Below, piece after piece: positions 55,013 to 64,000 of a DNA stretch of 64,000 bases (position 1 is its first letter; each line of letters opens with the position of its first letter). A program made the translations under genes and the position numbers. The notes under the pieces are model-generated. The model was given only the letters and a program-made list of their open reading frames with translations, was not told the DNA's origin and ran no database searches. This stretch comes from Achatina immaculata (Eukaryota > Mollusca > Gastropoda > Stylommatophora > Achatinidae): assembly GCA_009760885.1 (NCBI GenBank), contig CM019715.1, positions 21,906,003 through 21,970,002 of the forward strand. Reading direction: 5' to 3'.

Positions 55013-56702
55013 CTTATATCCTTCCCGTGCCGTTAAACGTCACATAGGGCTCGCAAGGTAGTTCGCCAACTTTTCCTGTCTTTGGCGAGTCTTTCAACCT
55101 CATCAAAGGATTTTATGCCTGTTAATTTGGCCTCTCTTAACAATGTCCTATTCAGAGTTTCACGCTGTCTGCCTCCTTTTTCTTTGGCCTGTTGTGTTCC
55201 ACTTGATAGCTTGTTTTGGGATTCTCTGATCGTTTTTTCTCATCAAGTGACCAATATATGTCCATCACCTTTTCCTGATCACCCATGAGACTGGTTGTTG
55301 TTCAGTCATTTGTCTTATCTCTGCATTGTTTTTGAATTCGTTCCACTTGATGCCGAGTATTTTCCTTAGGCATTTGTTTTCAAAATAGTCTAATTTCTTG
55401 TCATTTCTTTAGTTGTTTTCCAGCTTTCGCATGCATAAATGAGGGTGGATTTTACATTTGAATTGAATAATTTTAACTTGGTTTTTGCGCTTATAACTTT
55501 TGAATTCCATATGTTCTCAAGATTCTTGAAGATCGATGCTGCTTTTGCAATTCTAACTTCCTTTCTAGTGTCAACATCCTGGTCTATGTAGCTGCCAAGG
55601 TATGCAAATTGATTGACTTTTTCAATATCTGTCCCTTCTACGTGTATTTTTCCATTTTGATAAATGGGAATTTTCTTTATTTTTATATTGTCCTTGTTAA
55701 TTTCAAGTCTTATTTTGCTAGCCAATGAAGACAGGCTATCTGTTTTTTTCTTGCATGGAATTCACATTGTTACTGACAAGTGTTATGTTATCAGCAAAAT
55801 AAAGATCTTCTAGTTAGGTCCCATGTACCCAGTCAATATCTGTGTTACCTGTGCAGCATTTTTTCATTATGAAGTCTATTGTAAATCCCAAAAAGCAAAG
55901 GAGACAGTATACATCCTTGTTTCACACCTGTTTCAATCTGGAACCATTCACTCAATCCCTTCTTCTGTTTTGACTGCACAAACATATCCATTGTAGAAGT
56001 CCTTAATGATGTTGACAGTTTTAGATAGTATTCCATATAGACTTCTCCACAGTAAATCTCTGTGTATGCTATCAAATGCCTTTTAAAAGTCTATGAAGTT
56101 CAGTATTAATGGTTTCTGCTTTTCAGTATGTTCTTCAAGTATTATTCTTAGAGTAAAGATCTGGTCGAGACAGCTTCTCTTTTTCGAAATCCTGCTTATT
56201 CTTCTCTCATTGTGGTATCCGCTGTCTATTTAACTCTGTTCAAAATGACCTTGCATAATACTTTTGACACAACTGATATTAAGGTTACTCCTCTGCAATT
56301 GTTATAGTCACTAAGGTTGCCTTTTGTTTGGTATTTTAACAATGATTCCTTTTTTCCATTTACAAGGGACCTTTTCTTCTTTACAAATCTTATTAAACAT
56401 TTTCTATAGTTGTCTCATGTTGTCATTATTGATAGCTTTTAACATTTCGAGTGTTATTTCATCTTCACCTGCAGCTTTGTTGTTAACCATTAAATTCACT
56501 GCTGTTTCAATTTCATGCAATTTAATTTCATCTAGGTTGACATTTAGTTGTGGGGCTGGTAAGTCAGTTTCAAGGTTTAACAATTCTTTTGGGTGTGGTC
56601 GATTAAGTATTTCTTGGAAGTGTTCAGCCCATCTTTGCTTTCGGTCTTTACTTGATGTTAATAGGGTTCCAGTTTTACTAAGGATTGGTCTTTCTATAAA
56701 GT
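55013..56702 (-). mobile_element. LINE-A, long antisense copy including RT domain
   Basis: The - strand from right to left reads QRWAEHFQEI, NKAAGEDEIT, KICKEEKVPCKWKKGIIVKI, LILNFIDF*KAFDSIH, GLSEWFQIETGVKQGCILSP, SLASKIRLEINKDNIKI and YLGSYIDQDVDTRKEVRIAK, then the C-terminal KVMDIYWSLDEK-like and GQRKRR blocks to the 'cttatatccttcccgtgcc' end. Multiple stops. It corresponds block for block to the sense copy at 12556-14655. Confidence 0.9.
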
Positions 56703-56744
56703 AAAAAAAAAAATTAAGATCATTCTGGTTTTCAGATCAGGTCA

Positions 56745-58190
56745 GAGCCATGCCGATAGGCGTCGGTGGTAATCTCTCTCCATCTCACTCGGTGTCCCGT
56801 GTCTTGAATCAGTTCAACTTGTTTTCTCACCAAACCACGCGGTCAGGCTGTCTAGATATGTCTGTCTTCTTCGTCCTCTTTCAGTCTTCTGCCATTTACC
56901 TTTTCAGTTGTGACCAATTTTTCGAGACCTCCACGTCTGCTGATGTGTCCGAGAAACTCCGATTTTCCTTTTCTTATTTATGGCGCCAGTTTGGGATATT
57001 CTTTAGCCTGCTGTAATACTTCTTCATTTGTCTTTCTGGCTGTCCATGGTATGCAAAGCATCCTTCTTAAGAACTACATTGCAGTAGCCTTTATTCTTTG
57101 TTCCAAATGTTTATTCATGGGTTCCAATTGTTTATTCATGGGTTCCAAATGTTTATTCATGGGTTCCAATTGTTTATTCATGGGTTCCAAATGTTTATTC
57201 ATGGGTTCTAATTGTTTATTCATGGGTTCCAATTGTTTATTCATGGGTTCCAATTGTTTATTCATGGGTTCCATTGTTTATTCATGGGTTCTGATTGTTT
57301 ATTCATGGGTTCTTATTGTTTATTCATGGGTTCTGATTGTTTATTTATGGTCCATGTTTCACTTACATAAAGTAGTATAGGTTCTATATAGTATCTTAGA
57401 AGTCTCTTTCTTATTTCCAATGACAGTTTTTTATTTGTTAATATGCTCTTCATGTTTCCAAAAGCTGTCTTTGCTATTGGTACCCCTGTTCTGGTTTTTT
57501 CAGTGCACCCGCTATCAGGTGTTAAAACTGTACCTAAATGTCTGTATCTCTTAATATCTTTCCCTGCACTATAATTCTCCATTCCTTTTTTTGTTTTTAG
57601 ATATCATCATTACTTCTGTTTTGTTTTTTTTTGCGCTTTCTTCTATGACTTTGTCTAGGGTTTTTGTAAAGCTTTCCTGCCCTCTGCTATTAGTACTGTG
57701 TCATCTTTCTTTCTTCCAATCCTTCCAATCTTCCTCCATCTTTTTTCTGGATTTCTCTCATTATTATTTCATTGTAAAAACAGAAGAGATCTGGAGACAG
57801 AACACGTCATTGTCTTAGACCTCTTTTCATTTGTTGGAACTCGCTGACGGTGTTGTCCACTCTTACTGCTGCTGTTTGTTGGCAGTAGACGTTCTTTGCT
57901 ATCTGTAGGTCTCTTCCGTCAGGTCCCAGTTTCTCAAGCATCTAAAAAAGTTATGTCCCACTCTATCAAATGTTCTAGTGTAATCTATGAAGATCTCACA
58001 CAAAGATCCGTTCACTTCCAGTGATCGTTCTAGCAACATACTTAGTATGAAAATTGTGTTTGTTATTCCTTTTCCTTCTACAAATCCACATTGTTCTTCT
58101 GATATTTATGGTTTAATCTTGTTTCTCAGCCTTAGAAGTAATTCTTTCTTCTTGGTTAAAAAAAACGTTCTTGTTAAAAACCAATCTTGT
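56745..58190 (-). mobile_element. LINE-G copy with in-frame minisatellite
   Basis: The - strand from right to left reads ISEEQCGFVEGKG, FIDYTRTFDRVGH, FQQMKRGLRQ.VLSPDLF, RYRHLGTVLTPDSGCTEKTR and LLRYYIEPILLYVSETWTIN. A 21-bp tandem array (EPMNKQL units) comes next, then EQRIKATAM and a C-terminal block ending MERD.HRRL. Frames are broken in several places. It is related to LINE-C1 and LINE-C2 by the EEQCGFVEGKG and IEPIL landmarks. Confidence 0.82.
57098..57350 (-). repeat. 21-bp minisatellite inside the LINE-G reading frame
   Basis: About 12 units of 'tgtttattcatgggttccaa' + 't'. On the - strand they encode EPMNKQL/EPMNKHL. One unit has lost a base and shifts the frame near 57270. Confidence 0.92.
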
Positions 58191-58429
58191 TAAAGTAGAC
58201 AACTCTGACTTAGAAAACATTCTGGCACATACATTTCTGGTCAAACAAGCCTATTATGGCTCACGATAGGCCGTTCTGGTTTAAAAAAAAACTTTCTAAC
58301 CCATAAAAGACTATTCTGGTTATATAAGACTATTCTGGTTATAATACTATTCAGGTTATACAAGGGCATTCTGACTTATTTTAAAAAAAAACTGTTCTGG
58401 TGTATTAAAGACAAGAGATCATTTTGAAA

Positions 58430-58945
58430 ATAAAGAAGCTGTGGAGAGGAACAGACAGAACTACAAAAAATAAGATTTTTAAGGGCGTGCATCTTTCCCA
58501 TCGCAATATATGCCTATGAGACCTGGAAGCTTAACAAAACAGCTGAGAAACACATAAATTCCTTTGAATGTAAATGCTACACAAGGGTTCTCCAAATATC
58601 ATGTACACACATACACACACAACAGAACAAATATATCCATACTACAGGAAATTAACATTGATTAAGGCTGACCAGTAAAGAGGATTAAACCGAGAAAACT
58701 TAAATATTTTGGACATATTAAACGTCATGATAATTTATAGAAGACCGTCTTGGAAGTGTACATAATGGGAAAAGGAAAGAGAGGAAGACCAAGGCAAAGA
58801 TGGCTGCAAGACATCGTTGATAATCTGCAAATGGACGCATCAGCAGCAGGTCATCTTGCTCACAACTGAGAGACTTTCAGGAAAGCTGTTAGGGAGGCTA
58901 AAGTTCCGCAAAGGGACATGCAAATGATTGACTGAATGACTGACC
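58430..58945 (+). mobile_element. LINE-B 3' copy with 13-bp target duplication
   Basis: Starts at 'ataaagaagctgtggagagg' (KKLWRGTDRTT) and runs to 'caaatgattgactgaatgac'. Exact GATCATTTTGAAA lies on both sides (58417-58429 and 58946-58958). Several small indels, including CA-rich insertion near 58605. Confidence 0.9.
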
Positions 58946-59125
58946 GATCATTTTGAAAGGTCACGTTTTATATTGTCACTGTATTTTAAGTTTATTATGA
59001 GCTCTGTATAAGATAAGCCAGGAAAGAAAAGTGAATGTTTTAATAATAATAATAATAAATCAGTATGATTATTCATTTATGACCTAACGGAAGTGAATAA
59101 GATTTTAACCACCAATAAATCTTGC

Positions 59126-59860
59126 CAGACTGGCTGAGTGGTTAGGCGCTTGGTCTACTAATCTGGTGGTATCCCGTTCAAGTCCCAGCAGTTGGGACAT
59201 TTTTTTGTGTGCTTCTTCTTCAGCTTTCCGAGCCATTAAAGCCTCATTGCTGCAGATAAAGTTCGCCTCTATTCCTCTCTGTTCCTAATTTTCTCTCTCT
59301 AGTTGGTGACGCCAATTTCTTTTATATCCTCTTATATATTGTCTTTCCATCTCTGTCTTGGGCTACCCCGTTGTCTTGTTTCTCTCATCTCTTGTACATA
59401 CATCATTTTCGTTTGTCTGTTCTCTTCCATTCTTTCTACATGCCCCAGTCAGCGTAGTCTGTTCAGTTTCAAAACATTTATAATTCATTGGGATTTAAAT
59501 AAGCTGTTCAGTTCAGTGTTCTTTCTAGCTCTCCATTCTCCACTGTTGGTATTTTTTATCGGCCGAAAGATTCTTCTTAAGATCTTGTTCTCAAAGATCT
59601 GCAATTGTTGTTCATCTTTCTTTGTTGTACTCCCCGTTTCTGATCCATACACGACGGCTGGTCTTATTATAGTTTTGTACATTGCCCACTCAGCCTCTAA
59701 AAATGGATACCAGAAAAATATGGGGAAGGTAAAAGTGGCCAGCCGTGATACTGACCATATCCCACTTTCATGTGCCGAAGATCTTGAAAGTACAGGCCCA
59801 GCACCGTGTCCCCAGTATGTCTTAATGTCACAGAAACTGGGATTTTTACCTTTATCTGTC
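59126..59860 (+). mobile_element. SINE2 copy split by a LINE-C1 insertion
   Basis: The head 59126-59205 has an A-box-like TGGCTGAGTGG and a B-box-like GTTCAAGTCCC. The body resumes at 59685 ('ccactcagcctctaaaaatg') and runs to 59860. The intervening 59213-59684 is LINE-C1 antisense. Confidence 0.75.
59213..59684 (-). mobile_element. LINE-C1 3' copy nested in SINE2
   Basis: Left end 'cttcttcttcagctttccga' is the (GAA)n 3' tail in reverse. The - strand reads MYKTIIRPAVVYGSETGSTT, QIFENKILRRIFRPIK and GEWRARKNTELN. The same segment is found in sense at 63660-64000. Confidence 0.85.
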
Positions 59861-60282
59861 ACTTCTTATCAACAAGAGACAGGATTGTGGATGGTTCATG
59901 CCACCACCTCAGAGCAATCGTGTCATGTCCAAAAAATTAACGCCCATAGAAAAAGCAGTTTTTGTCTCTTTCTTTTTCCTTATCGAGCCGTTTATCTTCA
60001 TCTACTTATTCCACTTTACCTGCCGTTAAAAACTGTATATTTGTGGATGGCGCTATGTTTTGCAGTTTTAGAAAAAAAGGCAAAATACTTGCACGAAAGA
60101 AATGGAAGACGTGACAATACATGAACGACAATCTACCTGGGTTGTTCTTCGCCCAACCGGAGTCATTGGTTCCAGCCACGGCCATTTTTTTAAAAAAGTG
60201 TTTTTCTGTCTGTATCGAAGCCAATGGGGGCCCAAGACACTGTCCGATTTCGCATTCACGACGCACAGCTGACATGCTGGCC

Positions 60283-60562
60283 TTCATGGTTAGCGAACCA
60301 TAGCTGACCAAGAGTTCGTCCCACTTCTCCGTTGGTGCCCCAGTAACAGATCTTGTCTGGTTAATGGGGCAGGGATCATCATAGTCCTCGTGGTGGTGGA
60401 GTCTGCTAAAGAAGTATTGCACACCCCCTGCTCAACTGAGGGACTTAAAAAAAATAGCTGCCGTAACCCGCTTCCAAGCCGACATGATACTGTGCCTCAA
60501 CATCTCCACTGCATCGACCGCAAAGAAAGCCAGCTCGCAGTTCAAGGGAGACAGAAGATGAT
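60283..60562 (+). repeat. R4 repeat copy
   Basis: 'gttcgtcccacttctccgtt', 'ctcgtggtggtggagtctgc', 'agaagtattgcacacccc' and 'ccagctcgcagttcaaggga' follow the order of the 54541 copy. Confidence 0.68.
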
Positions 60563-60659
60563 TAAGAATTCAGGACATTATTTTCTTTTTTTTTAATGAA
60601 ATAAGAAACAGAATATCAGATGAGCCACACCAAAATACACAATATACAAAATTGCAGTG

Positions 60660-61218
60660 CATCATCATCAGCATCATCATCATCATCATGTGCCGTGCCG
60701 ACTGGCGCTGGTTATTATGCTTCTCCACAGTACCCGATCCTTCATGAGGGCCATTAGCTCAGTTGGTGATCTCCTCTCACACCATCCCGTCAGACTGTCC
60801 AGTATCATTTCTCTTGGTCTTCCCCTGGCTCTTCTTCCTTCTATTTTTTCCTGTTGTTATAATGTTTTCATTGCCCCCCCCCCCCCTTTTTTTTTCTCAT
60901 TGCATGTCCTATGTAAGTACAATGTCACTTTCTCTTATTTTTTTTAACAAGATTTTTTTGTCTCTCCAGCTGTTCTCATACAATCTCCATTAGTTATTTT
61001 TGCTCTCCAGGGAATTCGCAACATTCTTCTAATAAACCACATTTCTGCTGCTTCCAATGATTTTTGTGCAGACCTGACTATTGTTCATGATTTACTTCCA
61101 CATAACAAGATAGATTCAATACAGCATTTTAGGACTCGTTTTCTAACATTCATTGATAAGGATGTGTTGGCTAATATGTTTCTCATTCTCTGAAATGCAG
61201 TCTTTCCTTGGCCTATGA
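60660..61218 (-). mobile_element. LINE-C2 copy, antisense
   Basis: Left end (CAT)n, then 'gtgccgtgccgactggcgct'. The - strand reads ARGRPREMILDSLTG-type codons, MWFIRRMLRIPW-type codons and RMRNILANTSLSMNVRKRVL. It is the mirror of 8880-9420. Confidence 0.85.
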
Positions 61219-61506
61219 AATAGAATACAGAAACGGAATGAGTGGCAGTTACTGATAACTGGCCTAGGAGAAAGCGAACGAAACAATGTCTAATAAACTG
61301 TAGCATAGAGAACCTGGAATGTTATAAAGATTATTATTAAGAGTCTGGAGTATTACAAAGATTCTGCTATTAAGACTCTGGAAGTAGCTATTACTGAAAA
61401 GTTCGGAATGTTATATCAGAGTGTGTTATTATTTGAGTTTGAATCATATAATTGAAATATATACAAACAAGAATGCCGGCATCGCAGTGTACGTACGCGG
61501 AAGTGT

Positions 61507-61755
61507 ATGATAGATTACCTTTACTGGAAATCACGTGATGATGGTGGGAGAGGTCATATCGATGGAAATAAAACTTTCTGGAAAGACGACAGTGAGTTTC
61601 ATTTTCACTGCCATCACTGTCTTGGAGATTCCAGCTATAAAATAGTTACTCGACGCGCTGTGCTGAGAGTAAAACTGCCTCCGATAAGAGAGAATATATA
61701 CTTGCACGCCAGCTTATACTACACACATGGTGGTCTGTGGATGAAGGTAAGATAG
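61507..61755 (+). other. 82-codon open frame, unrecognised
   Basis: Starts ATGATAGATTACC and is rich in His/Asp/Gly at first. It ends just after 'gtggatgaag|gtaagata', where a donor-like site sits. I recognise no domain and see no partner exon. It could be an isolated exon or chance. Confidence 0.15.
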
Positions 61756-61945
61756 GATATGATGAAGATAAGATAGAATATGATGAAACTAAGACAGAAT
61801 ATGATGAAGGTAAGATAGGATATGAAGGTAAGGCAGGATACAATGAAGGTAAGACATGCTGAAAGCAAGACAAGATGTGAAGGTAAGACATGATGAAAGT
61901 AAGACAGGATATGAAGTTAAGACATGATGAAAGAAAGACAGGATG
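61745..61945. repeat. Degenerate tandem repeat of about 20-25 bp
   Basis: Variants of 'gaaggtaagataggatatga' repeat about nine times. Confidence 0.75.
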
Positions 61946-62109
61946 TGACGTGCAGCTTAGCTCCATAATTATTTGAACTTCATTCTAGTCCAGTGGCAGT
62001 AAAACTGGCTGTTCACGGACCGCATGCAGCCCGCTGAGCCTCTTTTTGTTGGAACCAGCGAGGTTATCATCCTCGGCAGGGACGTCCAGGACCAAGCGAA
62101 GAAACTGTG

Positions 62110-62404
62110 AATCGTGTTAGAGAAGCTTACCAGCGAACCCCACGCCTTCATCCCGGAATTCCGCATGCCGCTTCTTGATGCTGTTGAAAACAGGCGCTGT
62201 CTTCTGGAATTCCGCATGCCTTTTCTTGATAATGTTGAAAACAGGCGCTGTCTTCTGGAATTCCACATGCCTTTTCTTGATACTGTTGACAACAGGCGAA
62301 GTCTTCTGGAATTCCGCGAGAAATCGTCGCTGCACAGTCACAACGGATGAGATTCTTGCGTATTCCAAAACACAAAATGACTGTTCACGTTTACTGAACT
62401 CCAT
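62110..62404 (-). mobile_element. Transposon-type helix-turn-helix fragment with tandem 51-bp expansion
   Basis: The - strand frame begins MEFSKREQSFCVLEYARISS, then VVTVQRRFLAEFQKT. It resembles the N-terminal DNA-binding segment (FCVLEFA..S.VTVQR.FR..F.K..P...SI) of transposon-encoded proteins in invertebrates. The next segment, EFQKTAPVFNSIKKRHA, is repeated three times by a 51-bp tandem array (62155-62313). The frame stops soon after. It is a remnant; the family (Tc1/mariner-like) is tentative. Confidence 0.5.
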
Positions 62405-63658
62405 TTTCGTTACTGCTGATTCCTACCGGCAAACCACAAGAGCTCTGCGCGGGGGTTGGTGGGTGGTGGGTGTCTATTTAAAACAAAAAAACACACACAA
62501 AAACAGCAAAACGTGAAGAGTTTCTCTCTGTCTTGTCGGAAGAATAAGAATAATCATGATCCGTTACGTAGTTGCGAATTTTTGAAATATTACCACGGAC
62601 TTATGAATAACCCTATATATATATATATCCAAATCCAAGAACCGATGAGTTTTAATGTTATACTGTGGAAGAAAGAAATAATCATGGCTCCGACCGACTC
62701 TACAGGCTGTAGTACGTTCTCACAATTACGTTACATAATTCAGCACAAATAAAAACTGCTTCATTTTGAAAAGGTCCGTTACTCGACTCGTAGATGCAGT
62801 TATAGCCCTTGGGCCCTATTGAAGCTGGACCCCCTGCTGCAATCCATGATGGCTCAAAGAGAAGATAAACCAATTGAAATTGTGAGGAAAGGGGCAAAAG
62901 GAAGAAGCGCAAAGATTTCAGCTTTCTCTAAAGAGCGCTCTCTTCATTGAAAACAAAACAAAACAAAACATAGCAACACAACACAGCAACAACATGAAAA
63001 TAAAAAACGAACACAGAAACAAATAAACAAATAGTGTGTGATCAGGAAATAAAAAGCAAAACTAGTTCCAGGAGAGAATTTGAGACGTTCGTATAAAAAT
63101 AATATGTTGGACATTTATAGCTTGATAGAAACAGACAGGCAAACAGACAGACAAACAGACAGATGGCGAAAGAATACATTTGCTTCAACATGTGAACAGC
63201 ACTAAAGAAAAAAAACCCCGAAGTTAACGCTTCATTGCCATCACCAACATCTTCAGATCTTGCGGTTTCTCTCATCAATTTCTCTAGCGTAAACAACGAA
63301 ATCTTGACTGAAACAACACCAGCATCCCCCACCTCCAGCTGCGCTATTGGCAACCTTATCGCGAACTGCATCATCACGACATGGAGGCATACACTAACAA
63401 AAACCGACAAACAAGTGCAGACACGAACAGTGCAGACGTTCTCCACACTTTGATACATATCGTTCATCACTTTGTGGGCCGGCGGGGTTCCATGAAGCCA
63501 GTGCTTTCTTTAAAGAGATGATAAAATTGGTTAGGTGTGCTTTCTTGTAACTTGAAGTTTTCTCATTTTCTGTGCCTACCTGCAGCTCAGGACAGCTTTT
63601 GTGCTGAATTTATATATAAAAATTACGGTTGCATAGAATACATAATATGTGAAATACT
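62405..63658. other. Intergenic sequence, no gene recognised
   Basis: Short (AT)n at 62618 and AAAAC/ACAG runs at 62950-63160. The 142-codon frame at 63042-63470 on the - strand has Val/Cys-rich low-complexity parts and no recognisable domain. Confidence 0.4.
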
Positions 63659-63659
63659 G

Positions 63660-64000
63660 TTTCAAATGAAACGTGGAGTACAACAAGAAAGATGACAACA
63701 ATTGCAGATCTTTGAGAGCAAGATCCTAAGAAGAATCTTTGGGCCGATAAAGGATACCAACAGTGGAGAATGGAGAGCTAGAAAGAACACTGAACTGAAC
63801 AGCTTATTGAAATCCCAACGAGTTATAAATGTCTTGAAACTGAACAGACTACGCTGGCTGGGACATATATAAAGAATGGAATAGAACAGACAAACGAAAA
63901 TGATGTATGCACAAGAGATGAGGGAAACAAGACCAAGGGGTAGACCAAGACAGAGATGGAAAGACACATATAAGAGGATATAAAAGAAATTGGTGTCACC
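63660..64000 (+). mobile_element. LINE-C1 3' copy running off the window
   Basis: 'gtggagtacaacaagaaaga' then QIFESKILRRIFGPIK, GEWRARKNTELN, LRWLGHI and RGRPRQRWKDTYKRI-type codons, reaching 'agaaattggtgtcacc' at the window edge. Sense counterpart of 59213-59684. Confidence 0.88.

Noticed and set aside
59126..59205. Functional tRNA gene
   Set aside because: A- and B-box-like blocks are present, but the stems do not close into a cloverleaf and the sequence continues into a SINE2 body.
59303..60124. 273-codon open frame on the + strand
   Set aside because: It runs through LINE-C1 antisense and SINE2 sequence; the meaningful reading there is the LINE on the - strand.

Overview
The window is metazoan nuclear DNA. 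It has intron-rich coding sequence with GT/AG splice sites, an AT-rich background, tRNA-derived SINEs, many non-LTR retrotransposon (LINE) remnants, and mariner, Tc1 and hAT DNA transposons. The mix of a multi-C-type-lectin-domain receptor with RTE-like LINEs fits a lophotrochozoan, most likely a mollusc. That placement is an inference and no sequence here fixes the species.

Region 1 (about 0.5-32 kb, + strand) is the 3' part of one host gene. I traced 15 exons whose splice phases all match. They give 635 residues ending at a TGA at 31816-31818: the end of one C-type lectin domain (CTLD), three complete CTLDs, a Gly/Ser/Asn-rich stalk, one membrane helix and a 40-residue cytoplasmic tail with an FxNxxY motif. 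This is the layout of a mannose-receptor-like type I membrane lectin. The 5' exons lie left of the window. Its introns are packed with transposon fragments and minisatellites: LINE copies in both orientations, a mariner at 18.1-19.1 kb, a GC-rich composite repeat at 24.3-25.8 kb and a Tc1-like element at 29.3-30.8 kb.

Region 2 (about 32-64 kb) holds no host gene I can support. It is a mosaic of nested and truncated repeats. The best preserved is a 5'-truncated LINE at 43.37-44.66 kb (- strand) with an uninterrupted reverse transcriptase frame and a 12-bp target-site duplication. Others are a CR1-like LINE carrying a nested insertion, a small hAT element, six or more copies of one SINE family, and several tandem arrays, one of which grew in frame inside a LINE coding region.

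Repeat names used below are my own labels. LINE-A has RT box FADD and a GGATGTAAG-type 3' end. LINE-B has an (ATGA)n 3' tail. LINE-C1 has a (GAA)n tail and LINE-C2 a (GAT)n tail. LINE-D, LINE-E, LINE-F and LINE-G are seen only in part. SINE1 and SINE2 are tRNA-headed SINEs, and R4 is an unidentified repeat family. The host gene is one transcription unit. The rest is interspersed mobile DNA, with no operon-like or CRISPR-like organisation.
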